From: Pseudomonas oryzae
Lineage (GTDB): Bacteria > Pseudomonadota > Gammaproteobacteria > Pseudomonadales > Pseudomonadaceae
Assembly: GCF_900104805.1 (NCBI RefSeq)
Contig: NZ_LT629751.1
Span: 2,089,001 to 2,153,000 of the forward strand
Direction of reading: 5' to 3'
Length of the DNA: 64,000 bases
This document shows, one piece after another, positions 31,267 through 40,257 of the stretch (positions within the stretch are counted from its first letter, which is position 1; the number at the start of each line of letters is the position of its first letter). A program made the translations under genes and the position numbers. The notes beneath the pieces were generated by a model, which was given only the letters and a program-made list of their open reading frames with translations, ran no database searches and had not been told where the DNA came from.

Positions 31267-34200
31267 GTGACCGTACTGCGTCTTCCGAGCCTGCCGGCAG
31301 CCGCCGGCAAACAACACTGGGGCAACCTGCCCGGCGCCGCCCAGAGCCTGGCCATCGCCGAGGCCGCCGCCGGCGCCCGCCGCTTCACCCTGCTGCTGAC
31401 CGCCGACAGCCAGAGCGCCGAGCGCCTCCAGGAGGAGCTGCGCTTCTTCGCCCCGGAGCTGCCGGTGCTGCACTTCCCCGACTGGGAAACCCTGCCCTAC
31501 GACGTCTTCTCGCCGCACCAGGACATCATTTCCCAGCGCATCGCGGCGCTGTACCGCCTGCCGGAGCTGAAGCACGGCGTGCTGGTGGTGCCTATCGCCA
31601 CCGCCCTGCAGCGCCTGGCGCCACCGCGCTTCCTGCTCGGCTCCAGCCTGGTGCTGGATGTCGGCCAGCGGCTCGACGTCGACGACATGCGCGCACGCCT
31701 GGAGGCCGCCGGCTACCGCTGCGTGGACACCGTCTACGAACACGGCGAGTTCGCCGTGCGCGGCGCGCTGATCGACCTGTTCCCGATGGGCAGCCCCCTG
31801 CCCTACCGCATCGACCTGTTCGACGACGAGATCGAGACGCTGCGCACCTTCGACCCGGAGACCCAGCGCTCGGTGGACAAGGTCGACTCGGTGCGCCTGC
31901 TGCCGGCCCGCGAGTTCCCGCTGGAGAAGAAGGCGGTCGCCGACTTCCGCGCGCGCTTTCGCGAGCGCTTCGACGTCGACTACCGGCGCTGCCCGCTGTA
32001 CCAGGACCTGTCCAGCGGTCTCACCCCGGCCGGCATCGAGTACTACCTGCCGTTGTTCTTCGAGCAGACCGCCACGCTGTTCGACTACCTCCCCGGCGAG
32101 ACCCAGGTGTTCTCCCTGCCCGGCATCGAACATGCCGCCGAGCAGTTCTGGATCGACCTGCGCAGCCGCTACGAGGACCGCCGCTACGATCCCGAGCGCC
32201 CGCTGCTGCCGCCGGCCGAACTGTTCCTCGCCGTCGAGGACTGCTTCGCGCGCCTCAAGGACTGGCCTCGGGTGATCGCCGACCAGCGCGACCTGGAGCC
32301 CGGTGTCGGTCGCGAACGCTTCGCCGCCCGCGCCCTGCCCGACCTGGCGATCCAGGCCAAGGCCGGCGAGCCGCTGGCCGCGCTGCGCCGCTTCATCGAG
32401 GAATACCCGGGCCGGGTGCTGTTCTGCGCCGAGTCGGCGGGGCGCCGCGAGGTGCTGCTGGAACTGCTCGCCCGCCTCAAGCTGAAGCCCCGGGAGGTCG
32501 ACAGCTGGGCGGCATTCGCCGCCGACCGCGAACGCCTGGCGATCTGCATCGCCCCGCTCGACGAGGGCCTGCTGCTCGACGAGCTGGCGCTGATCCCGGA
32601 AAGCCCGCTGTTCGGCCACCGCGTGATGCAGCGCCGGCGCCGCGACAAGACCCGCGACGCCGGCGACAACGTGATCAAGCACCTCACCGAACTGCGCGAG
32701 GGCGCGCCGGTGGTGCACATCGACCACGGCGTCGGCCGCTACCACGGCCTGGTCACGCTCGAGGTGGAAGGCCAGCCGGCCGAGTTCCTCATGCTCGAGT
32801 ACGCCGACGAGGCCAAGCTCTACGTGCCGGTGGCCAGCCTGCACCTGATCGCCCGCTACACCGGCAGCGACGACGCCCTCGCCCCGCTGCACCGCCTCGG
32901 CTCCGAACAGTGGCAAAAGGCCAAACGCAAGGCCGCCGAGCAGGTGCGCGACGTCGCCGCCGAGCTGCTCGACGTCTACGCCCGCCGCGCCGCCCGCGAG
33001 GGCTTCACCTTCAGCGATCCGCACGCCGACTACGAGACCTTCGCCGCCGGCTTCCCGTTCGAGGAAACCCCGGACCAGCAGGCCGCCATCGAGGCGGTGC
33101 GCGCCGACATGCTCAGCAGCAAGCCGATGGACCGCCTGGTGTGCGGCGACGTCGGCTTCGGCAAGACCGAGGTGGCCATGCGCGCCGCCTTCATCGCCGT
33201 GCACAGTGGCAAGCAGGTGGCGGTGCTGGTACCCACCACCCTGCTCGCCCAGCAGCACTACAACAGCTTCCGCGACCGTTTCGCCGACTGGCCGGTGAAG
33301 GTCGAGGTGATGAGTCGCTTCAAGTCGGCCAAGGAAGTGCGCGACGCCGAACAGCTACTCGCCGAGGGCAAGGTCGACATCGTCATCGGCACCCACAAGC
33401 TGCTGCAGGACGACGTCCAGTTCAAGGATCTCGGATTGGTGATCATCGACGAGGAGCATCGCTTCGGCGTGCGCCAGAAGGAACAGCTCAAGGCGCTGCG
33501 CAGCGAGGTGGACATCCTCACCCTGACCGCCACGCCGATCCCGCGCACCCTGAACATGGCGGTGTCGGGCATGCGCGACCTGTCGATCATCGCCACCCCG
33601 CCGGCGCGTCGGCTGTCGGTGCGCACCTTCGTCATGGAGCAGAACAAGCCGACCATCAAGGAGGCGCTGCTGCGCGAGCTGCTGCGCGGCGGCCAGGTCT
33701 ACTACCTGCACAACGAGGTGAAGACCATCGACAAGTGCGCCGCCGACCTGGCCGAACTGGTGCCGGAGGCGCGCATCGGCGTCGGCCACGGGCAGATGCG
33801 CGAGCGCGAGCTCGAGCAGGTGATGAGCGACTTCTACCACAAGCGCTTCAACGTGCTGGTGGCCTCGACCATCATCGAGACCGGCATCGACGTACCGAGC
33901 GCCAACACCATCATCATCGAGCGCGCCGACAAGTTCGGGCTGGCCCAGCTGCACCAGCTGCGCGGCCGGGTCGGACGCAGCCACCACCAGGCCTACGCCT
34001 ACCTGCTCACCCCGTCGCGCAAGCAGATGACCGAGGACGCGCAGAAGCGCCTGGAGGCCATCGCCAACGCTCAGGATCTGGGCGCCGGCTTCGTGCTGGC
34101 CACCCACGACCTGGAGATCCGCGGTGCCGGCGAGCTGCTCGGCGAGGGCCAGAGCGGGCAGATCCAGGCAGTCGGCTTCACCCTGTACATGGAGATGCTC

Positions 34201-34707
34201 GAACGTGCGGTCAAGGCGATCCGCAAGGGCGAGCAGCCCAATCTCGAACAGCCGCTGGGCGGCGGCCCGGAGGTCAACCTGCGCCTGCCGGCGCTGATCC
34301 CTGAGGACTACCTGCCCGACGTCAACGCCCGCCTGATCCTCTACAAGCGCATCGCCTCGGCCAGCGACGAGAACGCGCTCAACGAACTGCAGGTGGAGAT
34401 GATCGACCGCTTCGGCCTGCTGCCGGAGCCGGCGAAGAACCTGATGCGCCTGACCCTGCTCAAGCTGCAGGCCGAGCGACTCGGTATCAGGAAGGTCGAG
34501 GCCGGCCCGCAGGGCGGACGTATCGAGTTCGCCGCGCACACCCCGGTCGAGCCGCTGACCCTGATCAAGCTGATCCAGAGCCAGCCGAACCGCTACAAGT
34601 TCGAAGGCGCCACCCTGTTCAAGTTCCAGGTGCCGATGGAGCGCCCGGAACAACGCTTCAACACCCTGGAGGCGCTGTTCGAGCGCCTGACCCCACACGC
34701 CGCCTGA
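31267..34707 (+). CDS. mfd: transcription-repair coupling factor Mfd
   Basis: 1146 residues, GTG start. Removes RNA polymerase stalled at DNA damage and recruits UvrA. Order: UvrB-like module (about 1-330), RNA-polymerase-interacting CarD-like domain (about 470-550, VVHIDHGVGRYHGL), translocase with Walker A CGDVGFGKTEVAMRAAF, DEEHRFGVRQKE box and helicase motif GRVGRSHHQAYAYLL, and a C-terminal TRCF domain. Full length. uvrB is also in this window, but unlinked. Confidence 0.97.
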   Translation: MTVLRLPSLPAAAGKQHWGNLPGAAQSLAIAEAAAGARRFTLLLTADSQSAERLQEELRFFAPELPVLHFPDWETLPYDVFSPHQDIISQRIAALYRLPELKHGVLVVPIATALQRLAPPRFLLGSSLVLDVGQRLDVDDMRARLEAAGYRCVDTVYEHGEFAVRGALIDLFPMGSPLPYRIDLFDDEIETLRTFDPETQRSVDKVDSVRLLPAREFPLEKKAVADFRARFRERFDVDYRRCPLYQDLSSGLTPAGIEYYLPLFFEQTATLFDYLPGETQVFSLPGIEHAAEQFWIDLRSRYEDRRYDPERPLLPPAELFLAVEDCFARLKDWPRVIADQRDLEPGVGRERFAARALPDLAIQAKAGEPLAALRRFIEEYPGRVLFCAESAGRREVLLELLARLKLKPREVDSWAAFAADRERLAICIAPLDEGLLLDELALIPESPLFGHRVMQRRRRDKTRDAGDNVIKHLTELREGAPVVHIDHGVGRYHGLVTLEVEGQPAEFLMLEYADEAKLYVPVASLHLIARYTGSDDALAPLHRLGSEQWQKAKRKAAEQVRDVAAELLDVYARRAAREGFTFSDPHADYETFAAGFPFEETPDQQAAIEAVRADMLSSKPMDRLVCGDVGFGKTEVAMRAAFIAVHSGKQVAVLVPTTLLAQQHYNSFRDRFADWPVKVEVMSRFKSAKEVRDAEQLLAEGKVDIVIGTHKLLQDDVQFKDLGLVIIDEEHRFGVRQKEQLKALRSEVDILTLTATPIPRTLNMAVSGMRDLSIIATPPARRLSVRTFVMEQNKPTIKEALLRELLRGGQVYYLHNEVKTIDKCAADLAELVPEARIGVGHGQMRERELEQVMSDFYHKRFNVLVASTIIETGIDVPSANTIIIERADKFGLAQLHQLRGRVGRSHHQAYAYLLTPSRKQMTEDAQKRLEAIANAQDLGAGFVLATHDLEIRGAGELLGEGQSGQIQAVGFTLYMEMLERAVKAIRKGEQPNLEQPLGGGPEVNLRLPALIPEDYLPDVNARLILYKRIASASDENALNELQVEMIDRFGLLPEPAKNLMRLTLLKLQAERLGIRKVEAGPQGGRIEFAAHTPVEPLTLIKLIQSQPNRYKFEGATLFKFQVPMERPEQRFNTLEALFERLTPHAA

Positions 34708-34718
34708 AGGAAATGCCC

Positions 34719-35246
34719 ATGCCCCGACTGCTCCGCCCCCTGCTGCTCGCGCTGCTGCTGCTCGCTCCCGCAGCCTTCGCCGAAGCACTCTACCAGGTCG
34801 AACTGATCGTCTTCCGCCAGGCGCAACAGCCGCTCAACGCCAGCCAGCCGGCACCGGAGGACTGGGCCGCCAACGCCACCGCCATTCCCGCGCAGAACGA
34901 ACGCACCCCGGCGCTGACCGACACCGTCGCCAAGCTGGAGAGCAGCCAGGGCTACCAGGTGCTGCTGCACAAGGCCTGGCAGCAGGGCGTGACCAGCAGC
35001 CCGCAGCCGGTCCGTTTCAGCACCGGCAAGGAGCGCGACGGCCACTTCCCGGTGGAGGGCACCCTCGACCTGACCCAGGGCAGCCAGCTCGAGCTGAAAC
35101 TGCAGACCTGGGCCAACCAGTTCAACGCCGACGGCTTTCTCGCTGCCAGCGAGCGCCTGCAGGCCAAACGCCGCCTGCTGCCCGGCCAGCTGACCTATCT
35201 CGACCACCCGACCCTGGGCGCGCTGATCCGCGTCACGCCACTCTGA
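34719..35246 (+). CDS. csiV: CsiV-like secreted protein
   Basis: 175 residues from ATG 34719; the ATG at 34713 is only 2 nt from the ribosome site GAAGGA, so the second is preferred. Signal peptide near 1-20 (LLLALLLLAPAAFAEA). The mature part begins LYQVELIVFRQ and ends in beta-rich segments (DLTQGSQLELKLQTWANQ, LTYLDHPTLGALIRVTPL), matching the CsiV family of periplasmic peptidoglycan-binding proteins. Only 11 nt after mfd and probably co-transcribed. Exact role in Pseudomonas is unknown. Confidence 0.8.
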   Translation: MPRLLRPLLLALLLLAPAAFAEALYQVELIVFRQAQQPLNASQPAPEDWAANATAIPAQNERTPALTDTVAKLESSQGYQVLLHKAWQQGVTSSPQPVRFSTGKERDGHFPVEGTLDLTQGSQLELKLQTWANQFNADGFLAASERLQAKRRLLPGQLTYLDHPTLGALIRVTPL

Positions 35247-35266
35247 GTCGACGCCACAAACGCAAA

Positions 35267-35293
35267 GGGCGGCAGATCCTCGATCTGCCGCCC
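35267..35293. terminator. hairpin after the CsiV-like gene
   Basis: Perfect 12-bp stem gggcggcagatc / gatctgccgccc with a 3-nt loop; no strong T-run. It lies between convergent genes. Confidence 0.6.
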
Positions 35294-35303
35294 CTATATC
35301 CGT

Positions 35304-35352
35304 AGGGTGCGCCATGCGCACCACCACCAGGCAGGTGCGCATGGCGCACCCT
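35304..35352. repeat. REP-like palindromic element (GTAGG family, copy 1)
   Basis: Perfect 19-bp inverted repeat agggtgcgccatgcgcacc / ggtgcgcatggcgcaccct with an 11-nt loop. Preceded by gt, giving the GTAGGG head shared with the other copies. Lies between the convergent CsiV-like gene and mtnP. Confidence 0.85.
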
Positions 35353-35356
35353 GCTC

Positions 35357-36112
<756 letters not shown>

Positions 36113-37108
36113 TCAGATCAGTCCGGCGGCGCGCAGCGCGCCCACCGCTTCGAGCCAGCGCGGCTGACTCCGGTAGTCCTGGCCCGGCCAGGACTGCGCG
36201 CGCATCCGCGCCAGACGCGCGGCCGGCTGCACGCCACGGCGCTGCAGATAATCCAGCGCCAGCTCGGCGGCGCCACGATCATTGCACACCAGCGCCATGT
36301 CACAGCCGGCATCCAGCGCCGCCGCCACCCGCGCATCGGCAGCACCGGCGACGTGGGCCCCGGCCATGCTCAGGTCGTCGCTGAAGATCACCCCCTGGTA
36401 GCCCAGTTCGCCGCGCAGGATGTCCTGCAGCCAGCGTCGCGAGAAACCGGCCGGCTGCGCGTCGACCTGCGGGTAGATGACGTGGGCCGGCATGATGCCG
36501 TCGAGCTGCGCCGCCAGGGCAACGAAAGGCTTGAGGTCGCAGGCGCGGATCTCGTCCAGAGTGCGCTCGTCGCGCGGGATGGCGATGTGCGAATCGGCCT
36601 CGGGCCAGCCGTGGCCGGGGAAGTGCTTGCCGGTGACGGCCATGCCGGCGGCGCGCATGCCGCGGATGAAGGCGCCGGCCAGCTCACCCACCCGCACCGG
36701 ATCGCTGCCGAACGAGCGCGAGCCGATCACCGTGCTGCGCCCGTGATCGAGGTCGAGCACCGGCGCGAAGCTGAAGTCGAGACCGGCGGCCAGCACCTCG
36801 GTGGCCATCAGCCAGCCACAGTGCTCGGCCAGCGAGCCGGCATCCGGGGCGGCAGCCAGCGCCTGCATCGACGGCAGGCGCACGAAGCCCTGGCGCAGGC
36901 GCTGCACCCGTCCGCCCTCCTGGTCGACGGCCAGCAGCAGGTCGGGGCGCAGTGCACGGATCGCCGCGCACAGCTCGCGCACCTGCTGCGGATGCTCGAT
37001 GTTGCGCGCGAACAGGATCAGGCCACCCACTTCGGGCTGGCGCAGCAGATGGCGGTCCTCGGCGCTCAGCCAGGTGCCGGCGATATCCAGCATCAGGGAA
37101 CCAGACAT
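36113..37108 (-). CDS. nagZ: beta-N-acetylhexosaminidase NagZ
   Basis: GH3 cytoplasmic enzyme that removes GlcNAc from 1,6-anhydro-muropeptides in cell-wall recycling and so feeds the AmpR inducer pathway for beta-lactamase. 331 residues. VDQEGGRVQRL (substrate loop), KHFPGHGWPEADSH (catalytic His loop) and IFSDDLSMAGA (nucleophile Asp). In one operon with an L,D-transpeptidase upstream (9-nt gap) and mtnP downstream. Confidence 0.95.
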   Translation of the reverse strand: MSGSLMLDIAGTWLSAEDRHLLRQPEVGGLILFARNIEHPQQVRELCAAIRALRPDLLLAVDQEGGRVQRLRQGFVRLPSMQALAAAPDAGSLAEHCGWLMATEVLAAGLDFSFAPVLDLDHGRSTVIGSRSFGSDPVRVGELAGAFIRGMRAAGMAVTGKHFPGHGWPEADSHIAIPRDERTLDEIRACDLKPFVALAAQLDGIMPAHVIYPQVDAQPAGFSRRWLQDILRGELGYQGVIFSDDLSMAGAHVAGAADARVAAALDAGCDMALVCNDRGAAELALDYLQRRGVQPAARLARMRAQSWPGQDYRSQPRWLEAVGALRAAGLI

Positions 37109-37117
37109 GAAAACTCC

Positions 37118-37654
37118 TCAGGCGAGCGCGGCAGCCTGCCACTGCGGCTGCGGCGCCTCGTCGATGATCACGGAACAGTGCGCCGGCACCCGCTCGAACA
37201 GCTCGATCAGATCGGCATTGCGCAGGCGGATGCAGCCATGCGACAGCGCCTCGCCCATCGGCTCGCTGTCCGGGGTACCGTGCAGATAGATGTAGCGGCG
37301 GAAGGTGTCGACCGCGCCGAGGCGGTTGCGCCCCGGCTCGCAGCCGCTCAGCCAGAGAATGCGGCTGAGGATCCAGTCGCGCTGCGGGAACTGCGCCGCC
37401 AGCGCGGGCGACCAGATCTCGCCGGTCCAGCGCCGGCCGACCAGCACCGCGCCCTCGGGCAGGCCGGCGCCGATCCTGGCACGCACCTGGTGGCGCCCCC
37501 GCGGCGTGCAGCCCGACCCCTGACGCTCGCCGGGGCCGTTGCGCGCGGTGGAGACGGGCAGACGCAGACGCAACACCCCGGCGGCGAAGCCGTACAGGCA
37601 CTGGTCGGCGATGGAGATGTGCAGCAGATCGAGCATGGGGGCGGTGTCAGACAT
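37118..37654 (-). CDS. L,D-transpeptidase (YkuD domain)
   Basis: 178 residues. The YkuD active site is HGTPDSEPMGEALSHGCIRL (His and Cys in SHGC). No signal peptide is evident at the N-terminus, unlike typical periplasmic enzymes, so it may use another route or act on cytoplasmic recycled muropeptides; it is beside nagZ, which works in the cytoplasm. Some such cytoplasmic enzymes act as L,D-carboxypeptidases. The start (MSDTAPMLDLLHIS) could be the second Met. Confidence 0.87.
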   Translation of the reverse strand: MSDTAPMLDLLHISIADQCLYGFAAGVLRLRLPVSTARNGPGERQGSGCTPRGRHQVRARIGAGLPEGAVLVGRRWTGEIWSPALAAQFPQRDWILSRILWLSGCEPGRNRLGAVDTFRRYIYLHGTPDSEPMGEALSHGCIRLRNADLIELFERVPAHCSVIIDEAPQPQWQAAALA

Positions 37655-37687
37655 GGGGCGCTAGCTTAGCCGATCGCGCGCCAGCGG

Positions 37688-38389
37688 TCATTCCAGACGG
37701 CTCGGGCTGCGCCCGTCGACCTCCGTGCGGGTAGCCATGCGCGGTGCCCCGGGCAATGCCGCGTCGGCACGCAGACCGGCCGCCATGAAGGGGACCAGCA
37801 GATGCAGCACCTGCTCGCTGGAGGTCTGCACCGCGAATTTGCTGTCGGCGATCCGCCCCAGCGGCTTGATGCCCGCCATGGTAAAGGCCGCGGCACCGAG
37901 CATGAAGTGCACGCGCCAGAACAGCTCCTCCGGCGGGATGGGTGGAGCCACCGCGTTCAACAGCTGCATGTAGCGACGAAACACCTTGCCGTACTTGTCA
38001 TCCAGATACTGACGCACGTGGCCTTGCTCCTGGATCAGCGCGAGCCCCAGCAGGCGCATGAATACCGCGAGGTCATTGTCCAGGCGTGACTCGACGCTGC
38101 GCGCCTGTACGACCAGCAACTCGAGCAACTCCTCAAGACCGGGATCGTCCTCCCCCACCTGCTGGCGACGGGTCAACTCGGCGTCCAGAGCCTGACAGAA
38201 GGGCGTGAGAAACCGCGCGAAGACCTCGTGGATGAGCGCCTTCTTGGAGCCGAAGTGGTAGTTGACCGCGGCCAGGTTGACGCCAGCCTTGCCGGTGATC
38301 GAGCGCAGGGACGTCTCGGTGAAACCTCGCTCGGCGAACAGCTGCTCGGCTGCATCGAGAATCCGTTCGACCGTTTCCGACTGGGCCAT
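37688..38389 (-). CDS. psrA: TetR-family regulator PsrA
   Basis: 233 residues. N-terminal HTH (about 8-55: [37 protein letters not shown]), then a ligand-binding helical domain. In P. aeruginosa PsrA senses long-chain fatty acids, represses fadBA and activates rpoS. Size, HTH and place beside lexA match. The fadBA operon is about 5 kb away in this window. The divergent gap to lexA holds inverted-repeat candidates, though no textbook PsrA box was found. Confidence 0.94.
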   Translation of the reverse strand: MAQSETVERILDAAEQLFAERGFTETSLRSITGKAGVNLAAVNYHFGSKKALIHEVFARFLTPFCQALDAELTRRQQVGEDDPGLEELLELLVVQARSVESRLDNDLAVFMRLLGLALIQEQGHVRQYLDDKYGKVFRRYMQLLNAVAPPIPPEELFWRVHFMLGAAAFTMAGIKPLGRIADSKFAVQTSSEQVLHLLVPFMAAGLRADAALPGAPRMATRTEVDGRSPSRLE

Positions 38390-38519
38390 GGTTACCCCGC
38401 TCTGAAAGCATTCATCGAATATATGAAATTCAACTTTCGTATCAAGCGAGTATGTACGCCCAGTGCGCCCCACGCCAGCGACACGGCCGACAGTAAAGAG
38501 GTTTGCCCGCCCTTCAACC
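38390..38519. other. psrA-lexA divergent control region
   Basis: AT-rich for this genome near psrA (38405-38455). It contains gaaattcaactttc and flanking gaaag...ctttc half-sites that could be an autoregulatory operator of PsrA. No assignment is certain. Confidence 0.4.
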
Positions 38520-38535
38520 CTGTATATACTTCCAG
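38520..38535 (+). promoter_or_regulatory. LexA (SOS) box 1
   Basis: ctgtatatacttccag, an exact CTG-N10-CAG match with an AT-rich centre, 28 nt before the lexA ATG. Confidence 0.88.
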
Positions 38536-38538
38536 CAA

Positions 38539-38554
38539 CTGGATAAAAAGACAG
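38539..38554 (+). promoter_or_regulatory. LexA (SOS) box 2
   Basis: ctggataaaaagacag, a second exact CTG-N10-CAG, 3 nt after the first box and 9 nt before the ATG. Tandem boxes also occur in front of E. coli lexA. Confidence 0.75.
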
Positions 38555-38563
38555 AGCCCGCCC

Positions 38564-39178
38564 ATGCAGAAACTCACTCCCCGCCAAGGCGAGATCCTGG
38601 CCTTCATCAAGAACTGGCTGGAGCTGCACGGCTACCCGCCCACCCGCGCCGAGATCGCCCAGGAACTGGGGTTCCGCTCGCCCAACGCGGCCGAGGAGCA
38701 TCTGCGCGCCCTGGCGCGCAAGGGTGCCATCGAGATGATCCCCGGCGCCTCGCGCGGCATCCGCATCCCCGACACCGAACCGAGCCTGGGAGAGAACGAG
38801 CTGCCGATCATCGGCCGGGTGGCCGCCGGCGCGCCCATCCTCGCCCAGCAACATATCGAGGACAGCTGCCGGATCAACCCGGAATTCTTCCACCCGCGCG
38901 CCGACTTCCTGCTGCGCGTGCGCGGCATGAGCATGAAGGATGTGGGGATTCTCGATGGCGACCTGCTCGCCGTGCATGCCTGCCGCGAGGCCAGCAACGG
39001 ACAGATCGTGGTAGCCCGCATCGGTGAAGAAGTGACGGTGAAACGCTTCCAGCGCCGCGGCAAGCAGGTGCAGCTGCTGGCGGAGAACCCTGAGTTCGCG
39101 CCGATCGTGATCGACCTGGAGCACCCGGATCAGGAATTCGTCATCGAGGGATTGAGCGTCGGCGTGATCCGCCGTTGA
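38564..39178 (+). CDS. lexA: SOS repressor LexA
   Basis: 204 residues. Winged-helix DNA-binding domain (1-70), autocleavage site Ala88-Gly89 (RVAAGAP), Ser123 (GMSMKD) and Lys160 (VTVKRF) of the self-protease. Represses DNA-damage genes until RecA filament triggers cleavage. Two LexA boxes immediately upstream show autoregulation. In P. aeruginosa sulA follows lexA; here the next gene is on the other strand and sulA is absent. Confidence 0.97.
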   Translation: MQKLTPRQGEILAFIKNWLELHGYPPTRAEIAQELGFRSPNAAEEHLRALARKGAIEMIPGASRGIRIPDTEPSLGENELPIIGRVAAGAPILAQQHIEDSCRINPEFFHPRADFLLRVRGMSMKDVGILDGDLLAVHACREASNGQIVVARIGEEVTVKRFQRRGKQVQLLAENPEFAPIVIDLEHPDQEFVIEGLSVGVIRR

Positions 39179-39183
39179 TCACC

Positions 39184-39238
39184 GGGGCTGCGGCCCCACC
39201 CCGTCCATTGCAGACGGGGCACGGGCAACACCCGTGCA
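39184..39238. other. three consecutive short hairpins between lexA and the 79-residue gene
   Basis: ggggc-tgcg-gcccc (about 39184-39197), ccccgtc-n7-gacgggg (39199-39219) and gcacggg-n5-cccgtgc (about 39219-39237) stand in a row in a 78-nt convergent gap. Likely terminators, but three in series is odd. Confidence 0.55.
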
Positions 39239-39256
39239 GAGCAGGAGTCGCGCGGC

Positions 39257-39496
39257 TCAGTGCAGCACGCGCGGCTCCTCGCCGTATTCCATGTCGTAAT
39301 CGCCGTCGGCCAGACTGCCGGCCATCTGCACACCCAGATTGAACATGGCCTTGGCCACCTCGATGTGCTGGCCCTGCAGGAAGGCCTTGGCATCCTCGGA
39401 AAATTCGAGCGTCACCAAGGCCTCCTCGTCATCGCCACGGCGCAGGACGATGCGGCCATCGGGTAATTCGACGATTTCCAGAAAGGATGTCGGCAT
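39257..39496 (-). CDS. small acidic conserved hypothetical protein
   Basis: 79 residues from ATG 39496 (PTSFLEIVELPDGRIVLRR). Acidic, with two short predicted strands, then a helix (DAKAFLQGQHIEVAKAMFNLG) and the acidic tail DGDYDMEYGEEP. No known domain. A gene of this kind occupies the lexA-topA interval in other Pseudomonas (from memory), so it is probably real. Function unknown. Confidence 0.8.
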   Translation of the reverse strand: MPTSFLEIVELPDGRIVLRRGDDEEALVTLEFSEDAKAFLQGQHIEVAKAMFNLGVQMAGSLADGDYDMEYGEEPRVLH

Positions 39497-39607
39497 GGCG
39501 TTGGGGACTCCGCGAAAAAGGCGGGCATTGTAGCAGCGACGCGCGTCACACCCTAGCACCAAGACGCCATCGGCTTACCATGCGTCGCCTGGCTGCCACC
39601 CCGCCCT

Positions 39608-40132
39608 TCACCACTCGCTCATGCCCTGGCGAAAACGCACGGCCAGGCGCTTGATCTGCTGCTGCCAGTCGAGCAGGGTCGCCAGCTCCAGCTCGGCCTC
39701 CTCTGCCACCGCGCCGACGTTCACCGCCGTGATCAACTCCAGGGCCGGATCGACCTTGGCCTTCTTCGCCTCCTGCGGCGGCTCGAACAGGCCGTGGTAG
39801 GCAGCCAGCAGGCGGCACAGCCAGCTCTGCCGATCCTGCGCCAGCTCGAACAGCTCGGCCAGCTCGGGACTCGGCGCCGCCGCCAGCACCTCGGCCGTCA
39901 GCAACTGCTCGACCTCGGGCACCCTGGCCTGGGACAGGCGATAGAAGCCGGCGATCTCGTGGCACAACCCCAGCAGCGCGCCATACAGATGGAACAGCGC
40001 GCTCTCGCGTGCGCCTTGCACCTGCGCCTGGGCATTCAGCGCCTGCGCCACCTCGGCAGCGCTCCAGGCATCCAGCGCCAGGGTAGCGAAATAGAGTTTC
40101 TGGTTGGTACGGGTATACAGCTCGTTGGCCAT
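39608..40132 (-). CDS. DUF6586-type conserved hypothetical protein
   Basis: 174 residues from ATG 40132 (ANELYTRTNQKLYFATLALDAW). Almost wholly alpha-helical and soluble, no signal peptide. Conserved in Pseudomonas next to topA, no characterised member known to me. The following intergenic 125 nt before topA show nothing else. Confidence 0.8.
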   Translation of the reverse strand: MANELYTRTNQKLYFATLALDAWSAAEVAQALNAQAQVQGARESALFHLYGALLGLCHEIAGFYRLSQARVPEVEQLLTAEVLAAAPSPELAELFELAQDRQSWLCRLLAAYHGLFEPPQEAKKAKVDPALELITAVNVGAVAEEAELELATLLDWQQQIKRLAVRFRQGMSEW

Positions 40133-40257
40133 GGCGAACTCCTCGACAGAAGCTGCAGTATACCCAGCCGGCGGCAAACCGCGGCGCACCTGCGCAAACG
40201 AAACCGGCCGGGCGTCTGCACGCACCGGCCGGTCTGCTCAGCCCACCGCGGACAGGC

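Noticed and set aside
31218-34304. Second long frame on the same strand inside mfd (about 1000 codons)
   Set aside because: Arg/Pro/Ala-rich shadow of mfd in another frame, without recognisable motifs; mfd itself has all its domains in frame.
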